A DNA stretch of 64,000 bases from Galbula dea (GCA_013399015.1 VWZX01010808.1:186001-250000); one strand, 5' to 3'; shown: positions 38,269 to 51,480, counted from the stretch's first letter. Numbers and translations are program-made. Notes: generated from the sequence alone by a model not told the origin.

Positions 38269-41200
38269 GTAGTGAATCATCTTCCTATGCTTCACCTGAA
38301 AGATTGCTGGAGGAGTCTGCCAGCACTAATCCTATTTGCTCTACAATCCACAGGTGGCAATGTCTGTGCCTCAGTTTGCTTCACAAGTAGAATGAGGACA
38401 GCACCATACATTCAGTTCTGCGGGACAGCCCATCTTAATTAATCTTAACAAATTGTTTTGCATTCTTTGGATAAAGAACAATACAGCAAAATCAAGAAGT
38501 AACTCCACAGGTCTCTCCCAATTTTGTTCTCCAGGCTTACAGAAATAAAAATTTCACACTACTCTCCAAGTGCCTTTGAATCCTGTATACCTCTTTAAGG
38601 TGAGCATCCTGCTTACAACTGACAAACACCAGGTAAAAAACAGATCAAATTCCTGGTAGTCTGGTGGCCAAGGACTTTGAAATGTTATAGCACACCCAGC
38701 ACTCAGCTCTTTTTAAGTTAAAAAAAGACTCCATTTTTAGCCAGGGTATTTACTTTTCCCACTTACACTCCAGTTTGTATTCTTGCTATTTCAGGAACTC
38801 CAAAGATACTTCAGGGTAAAAAGGGAATGCTCAAAATTCATTTTGATTCCCAGGCACATATTTGGGGTCTAGTTCAATATATCTCCACTCTAAACACTAG
38901 CTCACTTGAACACTCACTCTGTTTCTCTCAGTTCCTGTCTCAGCCCTTGTCTGCAGACCTTCAGCTGCTACACCTTGCCACCATACGCACCTAGCATAGA
39001 CAGGTACTACACTGATGGGGGATGCTTCTCTTGTAGGTATCTACAATACCTTCAAGCAACATATGCTAGAGGTTAACAGAAGAACCAGCTGCATTTCAAC
39101 AGGCTGGCTGTATCATGACTAGGGTGTTAATAACTGTGCTCGAACCAGCTGTAATCTAGTTACTTTAGCAAAAGACAGGACCACCAACTAGCACTCTAAT
39201 ACTTCTTTAAACTGTTCAACAGCTTTCATGTAGTTGGAAACAGACAAAACCATCTGGCCACATGATGGCACCATCTCATAGGAAGAGAAACCAGGCTGTG
39301 CTCATCCCTTCTTCAGTAGGGAACATTTTCCTGTTCTACATGAAAATCGTTTCAACCGTGCTCACTAGTTCCCAGAGAGCTCACGCACAACCCTGCCAAG
39401 CCCCAGCATGGCCCAACTGTTTTAACTGGCTATAAGTTTAAGGCAGTTTGGCTTTTTAAAAATCTAGATGCATCTATTGCTAGCTTTCCTTCCCAGTGCC
39501 AGGTGCCATTGCTGAGAGGGCATGCTGCACCAGCAAACCTGCAGCGAGAGCTGCTGAGCACGGAAGAGGTGAGATGGGCCAGCAATAAGTTATAGTGTGA
39601 ACACTCCCCACTCGAACAAAGAACACAGGGGTGCTTCTGGGGGGAAAAAAAAAAAAGGAACAAACTTTTGGGAAAATGTAGGCAAACAAGGCGATTTATT
39701 TTGCTATTCTATGGTCCTGGTCAAAAGCTCACTGTAGTTATTTAGAATGCCTTCTTCACGGGATTTTGTTCAAACCTTAACAGTGTATTTCAGGCTGAAC
39801 AGCCCTAACAAAAGTGAGCAGGGACTGCTTTGGGTCATCTCACTGTGGTGGGCTGTATTAACTTACATCCCCTCCGTCAGAAGCATTGTTTAGGGAGGAA
39901 AAGAGAGGCTGGGGTTGGAGGTGGGAGGTGAGTATGGAGGAGGAATGAATTAAAAGGATAATAGGTGCAAATATATTAAAACATGTCTCCAGAAGAGACA
40001 ATTGCTATTCCATGAACTCTTTCACGTTTGCCCTGTATTGTTCGGTTTCTCCCCCAAGCTGAAAGACAAGGAGGAAAAGCTTATCAGTTTGAGTGTGGTT
40101 AAACAGAGTAAGCCTGAAAGCCTGTGGGCTTTGGTTAAAAGGAAACTATAGATTAAAACCTCTTAAGATAATTACCTGTTTAGAAGGTTTCTATTCAAGC
40201 TATAATCCTCTGCAGGGAGTGTTTGTAGCAGTCTGTTCAGAAAAGGGTGCAGACAGAAAGGGTTGACTTCTGCAGGAGAGCTGCTGCATGTAGAGAGCAC
40301 TGCTTATAGCCTCCATGTTTCCAGAGAAAGGCCTCTCAATGGATGAGATTTTGTTCTGGTCACAGAACTACTGGTTGACCAGAGAAATAAGCAGTGGACA
40401 AAAACCTGTAAATGCCAGTTCTTAGGGCTGGGAAAAGAACTCTCTTCTCTCTTCCACTTGCTGTGTCTCAGCCCTGAGTGGAAGGAAGCTAGCACATAAA
40501 AATGCCAGATTTCATTTGGCTACTTTTTCCATTTATCTTTTTATCTGTTAGTGAAAGAGTAATTGTTAACTAGTATAACTGGGTGCTTTGGTGAATATTT
40601 CAACTTAGAAATATTGTGAGACAGATATTCATACAGCTTTGGACTGTGGCTTCTTTGAGTTTATGGGATGAATGTTCAGGCCTGCTTATAATTCAGATTT
40701 AAATATCAGTGGGAAACAGCACATGCTCATGTCAGCGGTGCTGAAGGCCACAGGGAAAGTTTCGGTCCTCAGTGAGACCTCTGAAATCCCTAGGAGCAGA
40801 CTTATTTCCAAAATCACCTACTTAATTTTGATAGGAAGAGAAATGCATGGCAAAATGCTTTAAACTAATAAATGAAGGCAATAAAAAAAGAATGCAGCAT
40901 TCATGGGTGGCTTGATATCATCAGACAGATCTGCAGCATGAAATGTACATTGCCAGTTCCAATGATTCCCCCCCTCCCACACAGGAAAAAGGGCCTGGAA
41001 TGACATGTATACACAAGCATGCATACACCAACAGGTGATATGAATACCGTGCACAAGAGTTATTTCTCTCATCTGCCTTCAGGCACAGTCTACCTTCTAC
41101 TCAGCCAAAATCATTAGACAGCATCTAGGAGTTTTACTTTTAAATAAAAGGAATATGACCTGTTTTGAAATGCTGCATAGGATCAAAGCCCAAGGTTATT

Positions 41201-42017
41201 TTTGTTATGGTTGACATGGTTGCACACACAGCTGTGGGGAGAAGTCCCTTGCTCTGTTTTTATTTCCTCTATCATACCCCTTTTCACACAAAAATTGTTA
41301 CTTTGTGGTTTTTTCTCTGTATAACATAAATTACACGTTATCACTCCTATAATCTAGTTATAAAGAGGCTTTCAAGACTTTTAATAGATGCACAATATTG
41401 CTACACTTACATTTTCACTGGTTAAGAACTCAAAAATAGCTGTTGTGAGATTACTTTTAATTTATACTACTCCTCTCTTGTGGTCTTTCAAGTAGCAGCA
41501 TTTCACCACGTCACAGATTGATAGAGAGCATATACTGCACATCCCAGCCCAGCAGAGATCCTTTCAGTGTTTAACAAAACAAAGCTAGGACGAGCAGGGG
41601 CTCTAGGATTTGTTTAACTTTTTCTTTTTTTCATAGGCACAGTTAATTCCTCAAGGAGCTATTTGTGCTGACAGATTAACCTGAGATCTTGAAGTCTCTT
41701 TGTACTCCAGTTCCTGAGTGGCAGATACATAAGACTAGATCTCATGTTATTTTAGCCTTGTAAATGACTCCATGGGCAAGGAGAATAGCCACAGAAAGCA
41801 TAAATGAAAAGATGGTGCAGCGGCATTCCCTCTAGAAGCAGTAATTGGCATCCCTGGGAATCCAAACACACAGTGCCAGCAAGAACATGCTGCTGTGGTC
41901 TGCCGTGCATTCAAATACCCTGAGAGAAATGAAGGAGTTTAGTGGCACTCTGATGGCTTATGACCAACCTTCACCTGTGGAGTAGATCAAACACCACATT
42001 TCTTGTGGAAATGCAAT

Positions 42018-42150
42018 GATTCCTGGAGGTTTTTAAGAAAAGGATAGATGTGTTTCTTCAGGGGATGATTTAGGGGTAAGAGTAGTGTAGGGCTATCGGT
42101 TGGACTAGATGATCTTGAGGGTCCTTTCCAACAGTAATGATTCTGTGATT
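42018..42150 (+). mobile_element. CR1 LINE 3' tail
   Basis: Plus-orientation CR1 3' end: CCTGGAGGTTTTTAAG, GGTTGGACTAGATGATCTTG, GGTCCTTTCCAAC and a final ATTCTGTGATT. About 130 bp are left after 5' truncation. Its last 86 bp match the copy at 60665-60750 with one difference. Confidence 0.88.
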
Positions 42151-42979
42151 TCACCCTACAACATCCCCTAGCACACATGATAAACATTAATGGGTGGTAC
42201 TAAACAGTACCTTGGGTTTATGTTTCAGATTCTCTCACAGTACCACATTAAGGCTTTATTTCAAAAATGTTTTGAATTAAAGAGCTCTTTTTGTTCAGCT
42301 GAGAACAATACAAGAATTGTTTAGGTTTCCTCACATTCAAACACTGCTCTGGCCCTACCTTGTTCTAAAGTTATTGAGTGGAATCATAGCACAAGGATTA
42401 CATGGGTACTCACTCTAGCATAGGTAAACAAAAGAGGAGAAAGTGACTATGGAAGCTTAGATGAAAGGAGCACAAAACTCCAGTGCTAAACAGATCACAG
42501 TGGTGAAAAGGAACAGAAAGGGACCAAGTCTATTTTTGCATCTCTGACTTTGGAGCTGCACAGCTGCAGCAAACCAGACAACTAATGCACTAGTCAATGT
42601 TTCTCAAAGCATGAAAGGTGTCTCCCTGTGGCACACAAATGACTATTCAAGAGACAGGTAAACACTGACTTATGCAAAATTTTAACAACACACAGCAGGA
42701 CAGCAGGAGATGTAGATGTAGCTACTTCAGTTTCTTTCAAGTAAGTCACCTGTCAAACACTAGACTCTGCTACAAGAAGTGTGCCTCTGCAGATCATATT
42801 AGGGAAATAGTACATTTGGTTTAGTCTTCTCACTCGATTAGGACAGAGGTAGAATGCACGGTTACAACATGAAATAACACAGGTTGGCACGATTATGTTA
42901 GACATCCTTCAAGGAGATCAGATAAAGTGGCAGTTTTGGTATGTGCAACTTCAGGAGGAACAACTATTAAAGGGAAAAA

Positions 42980-43600
42980 AAACAAAGAGGAAGTTAGTCA
43001 GAAAGAGTCTGAAAGGAAAAGATAAGGAATTAAAATCCATAAGATCAGCAGGGAGGTGGCCTTTATACTTTATTAGAGTCTCTATGTATATCCAAGGACA
43101 ATGACAACAAGTAAGGAAGTAGAAAATGCTACAATGGTTACATAGCAAGGTGTTGATTAAAGCTGAAAGTGTATCCTTCCGAACAGGGTCATCATGCCGA
43201 AGTGGCACTAATAGAATGGAGCATAAACTGTAGCAAGCTAGATGTAAAACAAAGATTAGGCAGAGTGAAGAGGAAATTTAAAGGAAAAAACTCTAAAGGG
43301 ATAAAAACAAATACTGTAAGAAAACATTATTTAAGCACATCAGACAGAGAAAGCTTTCAGGACAATGACCAGTACCTAAGAAGTGCTGTAGATTTTATTG
43401 ACTGATAGATTAATAGGCAGGCAGTACGCACAGTGTGTCACTGATCTGTGAAAGCAGTAAAGGTAAGCAAAGAAGTTACAGGAATTCTGCAGTGGAATTG
43501 ACATTATTGCTTTAATTTTCAGGATGGAGAATGATGGAAGAAGGTTAAGATAGCTCAAGGAAGAAGAGGAAAGCACTGTTCTAGATGCTGTTATTAACAA
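42980..43600 (+). mobile_element. Possible ancient CR1-like ORF2 fragment
   Basis: An A-rich, heavily decayed stretch. A broken plus-strand translation contains a phrase KKTLFKHIRQRKLSGQ, resembling the F-K-Y-I-R-x-R-K-P linker between endonuclease and reverse transcriptase of CR1-type LINEs. It is preceded by a charged Lys/Arg-rich run. Stops and frameshifts are frequent. The assignment rests on one motif and general texture and could be wrong. Confidence 0.3.
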
Positions 43601-46600
43601 ACCCCACCCAAGTCACACACAAACCCAAACAAATCACAATCAGCAAAAGCATACTAGAGCATCTGAATGCATTGAACAGTGATAGATGGTTGTATAGCAT
43701 TCATCAGTCACTCATTTCATGAGTGAAGCAGTTAAAACACTCATCCAACATAAAAAGGAAGGATTTACTAGGAGGCTCACAAGCTAAAGAATGCTAGTAA
43801 AAATCTCTGTGGGGCAGACTGAAGACAGGAACAGGTAACCTCAGAAACAGACTGCAGATACCTTACTTATATCTCAGTGGCTGTAGCATGACTTAAAGAC
43901 AAATATCACAATACTATCAACTCAAATCACCTCAAAAACTTAAAAATGGAAGCTAAGGAACTGTAAAAGCAGCAAGACTTTTTATCCTGTCCCCTGGTGC
44001 TTACAAAGACTAGATACAGTGGGGACATATCTTGAAGCTCTCCCCTGAAATCATGAAGACCAGAAACTTGCACAGCTGTTCTAAACCACAGCTGTAATGA
44101 CACGTATCATTGAGAGTTCTCTACACAGAGAGCATTAAGAAAAGCACTGAATACCTCAAGAACTAGCAACCTAGCATCGAGCCAGTATTAGAGGTTCATC
44201 AAATAAGGGAATCAACATAGCATAATTAGACAAAATTGCAAAAGCATCTATGTGTTATAAATGTAAGTGATCTATGCATCACTGAAACTTAGGCTCCATA
44301 GTCACACAGTTGCTTCTAAGAACATACTCACTGACTTCATAAAGGAAGTACCATATGCTACCAGTCATTTCTCACGAGAAAAGCCCAAGAGACCAACCTG
44401 ACAAAACTCACTTAGTGTGCTTATTAGCAACACAATTCAAGCAACATATATCTGCTTCTGTGAAAACACACGTCATTCCTAGCTGACATTTCTTTGATAA
44501 TCCTACAAACAGAAATGTAAACCTACAGAACATAGAAAGCACAACTGTTCTAAAGAGAAGCACTGATAAACAAAACTTCAAATGTTCTGCAAGAAGAAAG
44601 TATAATTGTCATGACATCAGTTTTTGAGATGTATAAATGTCCTTGCTTTCAGTTTAGCTTGCTACTGAAAAGGTCTGTAGCATTATTATTGTATCATCTA
44701 AAATAAATACCTAAACATACATCATTCCTTAGGTCACCAAAGCCAACCTAAAAATACTCAGCATTAGCTAACACATACCATACATAGGTTAGCAAAAATA
44801 CAGATGAAATTACTATTGACATATTGCCTGCCTCTGAAAACAAGGAAGCCGGTAGAACCAGTGCTCCCATTCCTTCCCCTCTGAGAGTGGAGATCGTTTG
44901 AAAGCTCCAGAGCTGTTCCTAGGGAATCAAAGCCACAAACTTCCAGAGGCAGAGGGAAGACCATAAGGGTTTGTAACCATTCTCTTCCTGCCACAGAACC
45001 TCAAAGCGAAACACAGGAAACCTAAACCATAAAGATGAGGCCAAACCACCTTCAGATCCATCTAGCCTCTGTATTAGACCCAGGCAAATCAAACTTGTTG
45101 ATTCATGGGAAGGGAATAGTGGGTTCCTCTAGCTGCTCAAGAAAATGAAACCCTAGAGTTTCCACATCCACTCTGAACGCTCTGTGGAGTTCATGAACAT
45201 TGTGAGGTTCCTGCTCTGCCTTTCCCCATCGTGCTGGAAGGCTATCAAGGTACAAAAATCCGAACTTGAAGGAAAAAAAGAAAACAGACTGCCTCAAAAT
45301 TCCCATCCTTTAAAAGCTCAGAAATGCTGGAATTGGACCAAGTGAGCCACCTCACTGGAGCATGCATGGCCCAAGGCTTTAGACATGGTCCATCATCAAC
45401 GGTGTTTGTAAAATGCATTTTCTTAAATGCCTAAGAACTCCCTGGTCTCTTGCTAAAACATAACTTTAGAAAAGTCCTGCCTCACCTCAGCCCCTTGCCA
45501 ATGCCAGTTTCATGGATTTTTCAAAAATCATCCATGTCTCACTTTCCTTCTCAACTTTCATTCCTTATCAGAATCTCAGGTCTCTGCAAGAATTCTGCAT
45601 TCTCTAAAATAACAAAAATTCCTTCAGCAGTTTTTTTCCCCTGATTGTTCAACCTGCCTCTCAGTCCCATGGAAACTCCCTGTAAAGATGTTGCTTTTCC
45701 CTTGTCTGGAACAAATTCCTTCACAGATGGACCATCCAATGTCTAAGAATAACTCTCTTAACTATCAATAGAGACAAAGATTCAGTTGCACTGCTCCCCC
45801 TGGGACTCCTTTGAATTTGGGCACATCTGTTAAGATGCATACATCACAGCTTGAATGAAGTTTCTGTCTGATTGTATCTCTGAGAACTCATGAAAGTTTC
45901 TGCCAAAACGCTCTTATCTCTTGGCACTTGCAAAACATATAAACTTAACAGAAGCTTTCTGAAGGGCTCCTAAAGTAAGTCACCTATACAGACCAAATCA
46001 GTTTAAACACAGCCAAGTCCTGATGTCTTCCTGCCCTCTGAGCAAAATCTTTAGAAGCTTTACCTGAGGAAGTTCAGCCTTCAAACCAGGACCCTACCAA
46101 TTTCATACATTCTCTATCCATAAATAAGAAAGTATGTAGAACACTGCAAATACTACTAATCTCACATGCTGTCCTTTGCTTCTCTGCAAACTGTCCAGAA
46201 CCTGTGCCTCCATGCTTATCCTTGTGCCATTTCACACCAACATCTTCCTTCTGGGTAAGCAGCTACATCTGTTTGTGACAGCTGAGTAGCTAGAGGTGTA
46301 ACTCATCTGGAGCTCTAACAACTCACTCTAGGACTTTATTCCAAAACAATTCAAAGTGGTACTTTTTATCTGCCAAGCACTACATGAAAACAGTTACTTC
46401 AGGAAGCACCTTCTCCTCTAACTTGTTTCTCCAATTGCATTGCACAAGCTAGCATTTCCCAAGACTGAAAGAGATGGGAACTGGGACACAATGCATCTTA
46501 GGTTCTGGACTATGCTTCAAGGATTCATCTGCACTGGAACTAATACCATGATGTTCAAATCCAGAAATCTAGGACCCAGGCCTGCAAGGGGTAGAAGTAA

Positions 46601-49600
46601 TGCCATTTCATGGGAAATCAGTGGCACCGGAAACTGCACACAGAATGTATAACACCCTAGAATTAAGCCCACAATTAAGTTGTGCCACATATGACTTTAC
46701 CAGGATTTTTTTTGCTTAGTACTTGTTTCAGAAAGACTGGCATTCAGACTCTTGCTTAGGCTTTCTTCACCTCTGCCTTTTACAGCTGAGGAGCAGATGG
46801 CTATCATAGAGTTTTTATTTCCTACGATTGGAAAAAGTATTTTGATATGAATCATTCCAAAAGCACCCTGATTTTTTCATGTAGATTGGCTCCTGAATAG
46901 TTCTCATAATAAATATGTGGTGGTGTTTTCTGCCAAGCACCAGTGACTGTGCATGCAAAATGGTCAGTGAAGATTTCAAAATGATTTGACTAGGTGGCCC
47001 ATAAAATCCAAGCCTTTTTTCCAGATACACAAATGAGGGCTTATGGAACCATCTGTACATGAGTACATTTTTCCAAGAACTGATTGATGATAATACCCTA
47101 CCCATGTTGAGTCTTCCTGGATGTTTCTGATATTTTCAGTGAAAATTCCTCTCAAACTTCCCATCTGACCCTAATTTAAGGTTTGGGGTTTTTTAAAGCC
47201 ATTTTCCATCCACTAGAAAACTCCCCACCAGAATGAAAGCATGTCCTTTGAGAATGAAAACTAATCTGCCCACTTGTGAGGGTAGAGGCTGTCTGGGCAA
47301 GGGAGGAGAAGGAATGTTGTAGTGTCTAGAAGGTAGAGAGGAGAACAGGAAGTGCTGCTGACCCAAAGAAATAAAGCATCCCTAAAGGTCTGAAAGTTGA
47401 GAGGAAGAAAGACAAGGCAATGTAGCTCTGAGAGGAGGGAAAGAGAAAGACAAAGGGAGGGGTTCTACGGTGAGGGATAAAAATCGGTTCAAAAGCCATA
47501 GAAGGCAAGTAGTAAGGAGAAGCAGTTCACAGTGACAGAGAAGCCCATTTTTAAAGTTGGGATCCCCAAAAAATTAATCCTTTGAGTCAATGAACATATT
47601 CCAGCACTAAAGATTGAAGCAGTATTAAAAAACCCAACACAACACAGGAGATGGCTATAGGAAATAGGTAGTAAACATCATGCCTCCATTTTCGTTCACA
47701 CAAGAAATCTGCATTGCCCAAACACTAATTACATGCACACCACCCTGAACAAATACAGGCTGATAAAGGTTATAACCCATTATAAATAATGGGAGTTTTT
47801 CCATTGGTTTCAAAGCACATATAATCAACTAACAGAGATCAACACCACCATCTCTTGAATTTTTGCAGGACTCTAACTGTAGTTTGGGAACTAAATTTCA
47901 ACAACTGAAATAGGATATTATTAATGCTGAAATTGTTGTTAATCTATTTTTTCTCAAAAGAAAACTACAGTACAAATGGAGCATCTAACCTGGGTTTGCA
48001 GTTGATTCATATTGGTATTATGAACCCAGAAGGTGATCTGGGGGCATTAAAAACTTTGGGGCCTAAAAGACTGCCCAAACAACAGGTAGAACATGAGCTT
48101 CAGGCTCAACCTCCCCCTGCTGCCCTCTGCCAGTATTCTTCATCCCTGAACTTGGCCACCTCAGAAAGCAAAAGCAGGAGTTCATTCTTCAGGATCCCTA
48201 CAATCCCTGCTGGCCTCTGTCCTAAGGTTGCTTTCATGGGTTTCCATTTGTCCTGTCAAAAAACATCAGTGTGAGGTTTCAAATCCCATTTACTGATGAA
48301 CTCTTTAATCTTTATGAATGGGATAAAGAGATTCTTTGTTCAAAAATAAGGATTATTTTTTCTTGTTTTTCTGCTCATTTTTGCATCTCTTCACAAGCTT
48401 TTTGTTTTCAGAAAACACTACAAGACAAAACTGTACCCCAGTTTCAACAAGGAGCCTCACATCTCCAATCTGAAAAGAATTCTTGTATATACTAAATTGT
48501 ATGCTGCCTGCTGCTCAGTTGTTTCATATCTCTTTCTTCTCCCCAGATCACCAGGTGAGATTTAGGAAAGTCTCCCCAGTGTTTACCAGCTCTATTAAAA
48601 TCAAGATCTCTAGAAGAAGCTCATAATGAATAAAGTCAGAAGCCAACAGGAATGAATTGCAGCTAAAGTGATTTTGATAGTGCTGATCCCTATAACCCTG
48701 CTGCTTCCAAGCTTGGCCCTGAGGCAGGATTTTTAAATTAAAGAAAGAAAAGGATATGCATCCTTTGGAATCGGAATTTTTATTGTCATGCCCTGATTTT
48801 TTTAGATCTTTTTTGTAGGTCTTTGCAAAGTCGGGGGGGCTTCTGAGCTCTTAAAACCTGGCCTTATCCTCTTGCCTTCTCCTTTTTCCCCACCTTGTAA
48901 GTTTTACAACATCCTCAAACCACCATGGAAGAGATAAAGTGTGAATGGTGAGGTTCACATCACCCTGGACGTTCCTGCCCAAAACACTCAAGGTGGGGAG
49001 TCCTGTGAAATGACAATGTTTTGTAGAGCTGACAGTGTAAACTCTGACTTTCCAAAATCCAGTTTTAATCTTTCTCTCCCTTATTTTTGTATTTTTTTTT
49101 TTTGCAAAATGGAAAAGAACATTTTTAAAAGGCCAATTAACGCATGCTGAGTAATCTGAAAGTGTGTGCACTCAAAATTAGGACCTTAAAGCAGTACAAC
49201 TACACAGGTCTACAAAGATTTTCTGGAGTTTCACAGACTGATAGTCTCCACAAAACACTCTCCTCTTTCTTTGTGGAAAGCCTTTACAATCCTGGGTGTC
49301 AGAGCCAGACCCTTGTCTTCTCCCATGGCAATACAGCATAGGCTGAAAATCCCCAGTCACTAGATATGCTTGGGCAAAAAGCAGCATGTGACTACCTGGA
49401 GAAGAATAATTACAGTTCCAGTTGGAAAGAGACGCGCTTGAGGGATCTTCTCTTTTGAATTTGTAAGAAGCAGCAACCTGACCCAACAACATGCTCCCAG
49501 CTTCCTTTGGCTGACTGCATTATCACAACCTTAACCCAGAGAGCTCTGTTTCAGTGGCAATTCCCAAAGAAGGAAAAAGGTAAGCCCTGAGGAAGTCCTG

Positions 49601-49705
49601 CTCCTGCCATTGCGGAAAGAGCACCCAAGTGGAAAACCTGGTCTGGATTAAGGAGTGTGTTTGCAAGAACCCCAGCACAACCCAGCAGCATTTTGGCGTA
49701 CTCAC

Positions 49706-49893
49706 AATCAGATGACCCTGTGTGTGCGTGCAGGTTTGTTGGTGAATGTGGTGAGTGGATGAGGGCCGGGCCCAGAGGCGGAACAGCTTCAAGGTTCAGG
49801 CAGGGAAGGCCTGGCTTGGCGCTGCATGCACCCGTCTGAGTAATCTCATTCTCCTCAGACGCCTTCTGGTTTTCAGCTGTCTTGGGTTTCTTC
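49706..49893 (-). CDS. ZBTB20: ZBTB20 long-isoform N-terminal coding exon
   Basis: This internal coding exon is used only by the long ZBTB20 isoform. It has an acceptor TTTATTTTCAG|G and a donor ATT|GTGAGT. Its 188 bases give one base that completes an Arg codon, 62 full codons from KKPKTAENQK to HTGSSD, and one base that joins GT of the next exon to form Cys. The junction reads SSDC-N-ISCKG-MTER. Without a gap this matches the N-terminal extension of the mammalian 741-residue protein as I recall it, including the 62-codon length. The exon contains no ATG in this frame, so the start (MLER in mammals) must lie in an upstream exon. I found no ATG-CTN-GAR followed by a splice donor above 49893 in this window. 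The region is rich in Pro, Ser and His and has no recognisable fold. Confidence 0.9.
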
Positions 49894-51313
49894 CTGAAAA
49901 TAAACAAAGAGACCTTTGAAGGGACTGACTGCATATTTGGGAATAGGCATTTTTAGAATCTGTTAAAGATAACTTTCCTCCCCCTCACCACCCCCCTCTC
50001 TGCTCTCTTTTCCCTTACAGGGAAAGAGGCAGAGAAGACTTTCCTCCATGCTTCTTGTTTGAAAACAAGCTGCTCCTTGTTTTGACTGTGATGCAATGGC
50101 CCTGAGACTGCGTTACAGCAAATAGGCCAAGCATGAAGCTCCTCATTCTGCCCCTACTGATGACATACAAAATAAAATTTGTCCCAGTAGCTTAGACAGT
50201 CAGAGCTCCATTTGACAAGTATTAAGCAAGGCTGTAGCCTTCTGAATAGTTATATAGAAATGCAATAAATTGTCTGAAAGGCAAACAAACATGCAAGTTT
50301 CCAGGTCAAAACGAGTCAGTGCAGAGACTCATTTTGCAGCAAAAAGCACTGAAGTAATTTCAAGATGCAGTGGTCATCTAAGTTAAACGTGAACATTTGG
50401 AGACTGAAACAAGTGAGCTATAAGCACAGTGCATGTGAGCTTTCAACACATCCATCCCTCCATCCAGGATCTCCAGATGTTTTGTAAACGCAAGGAATTA
50501 AGCCTCAGAGGAACCCTAAGTAGGTGATTAGTCACCACCTTCATTTTACAGATGGGGAAACTAAGGCACAAAACAGAAGCAGTGAGTACTCTGTAAGGGT
50601 AGGCAAGCACCCACAGCTCCCTGTTTCCCCTCTGTTTTACAGGTGAAGGACGCGGGTAGCCACCCAATTAGCTCAGGCTAGGGACGCCACTGCTCTTACC
50701 CAGAAGACAGCCATGGCATCCAGGTAAACATCCAATATCTCCCACTGCATGCTGCGGGTGGTCACAGCCAGGCTTGTGAGAGAGCAGCAGGAGCTGGAGA
50801 GACGAAAACCATCCAGCTACAACACTGTTATCTCCTGCTGGCACCTGAGGCACGGGCACTGGCAGCTCACCCTGGAAACAGGCTCTTCTCGAGGTGGCAC
50901 CTTGTGCTGCCAGGTGACCATCGTTTCAGGGCAGCATCCAGCCCAAGCAAAGGTGGTCCCAGAGTGCATGGAGGAGCTGCTGCCACCAATGCAGCCCTGC
51001 CTTGCGTCTGCCTAGAGCCCATGCACGTGGTCCTGGTTCTCCAACTGCAGCCAAAGGCCCTCTTGAGAGGGACGGACTCTCCTCCTGAACAGACAAGGCA
51101 GGGACCCCTTCTCCCCACGTACCCTTCTCTCCCGTGTCCCACCTAGGACGGCATGCAACTGACACACCAGAAGATGATTTCTGAGAGCTGAACTGGCCTC
51201 TCAGCTCTTAAACAACTCTATCTGAGCAACAAACAAACAAAGCCCCATTCCCACGGGGGTGCGAGAGCCAAGGAGGAACAGAGCTTCTAACCCCAGCTGC
51301 TTACATAATGGCA
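49894..51313 (-). other. Sequence between the promoter candidate and the long-isoform exon
   Basis: This 1.4-kb interval would be first exon plus intron if the 51.3-kb promoter is used on the minus strand. A possible first-exon donor, CCTAG|GTGGGA, lies near 51146 on the minus strand. No in-frame ATG before that donor continues into the long-isoform exon, so such a transcript would start with a non-coding exon. No other gene is seen. Confidence 0.35.
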
Positions 51314-51480
51314 TTATATAAGGGCGGCACGCCCGGCCGGGGGCAGGGCCAGGACCCGGCGCCATTTCCGGGCAGCCGCCACTGGGGGGCAGTAGGCGCT
51401 TGCGCCCGACCTGGCCCGAGCAGCGGCCCTGCCCGCCCGCCCGCCGCACCTCGGCGAGGTGCCTCCTCGGTCGGAACGTG
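51314..51480. promoter_or_regulatory. GC-rich promoter candidate with a symmetric TATA box
   Basis: This is the most CpG-dense block in the window. At one end is TTATATAA (51314-51321), which reads as a TATA box on both strands. Within it are a YY1/ETS-type GCCATTTCCGG (51361-51371), a CTCF-like site (51379-51392), an NRF1-type GCGCTTGCGC (51396-51405) and overlapping GC boxes CCCGCCCGCCCGCC (51427-51440). For the minus strand the GC boxes lie upstream of the TATA element, which predicts initiation near 51285, about 1.4 kb before the long-isoform exon. That fits an internal ZBTB20 promoter. A divergent plus-strand transcript is equally compatible with the TATA box. Confidence 0.55.
51379..51392 (+). 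promoter_or_regulatory. CTCF-like site in the promoter candidate
   Basis: CCACTGGGGGGCAG differs at one position from the core consensus CCASYAGRKGGCRS. It sits inside the GC-rich block. Confidence 0.4.

Larger units (their letters stand above)
29238..49705 (-). other. ZBTB20: 20.5-kb ZBTB20 intron between the long-isoform exon and the BTB exon
   Basis: This intron has donor GTGAGT at 49705 and acceptor TACAG at 29238. Next to the acceptor is a long U-rich tract made of TTTG repeats (about 29265-29287). It contains the miniature LTR element at 36703-38268, a CR1 3' end at 42018-42150, a probable old CR1 body piece near 43 kb, and a (TA)n(CA)n microsatellite at 31908-31948. The rest is single-copy-looking sequence without a credible open frame. 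Conserved regulatory elements may be present but cannot be recognised without alignment. Confidence 0.85.

Noticed and set aside
49551..49705. Continuation of the long-isoform frame past the GTGAGT donor (EYAKM...)
   Set aside because: Conservation with the mammalian N-terminus stops exactly at the donor, and splicing at 49706 restores the conserved C-x-ISCKG junction.
49894..49934. In-frame ATG at 49934 upstream of the long-isoform exon
   Set aside because: The bases between are the branch/pyrimidine region and the TTTATTTTCAG acceptor. The mammalian-like peptide begins exactly at the acceptor.
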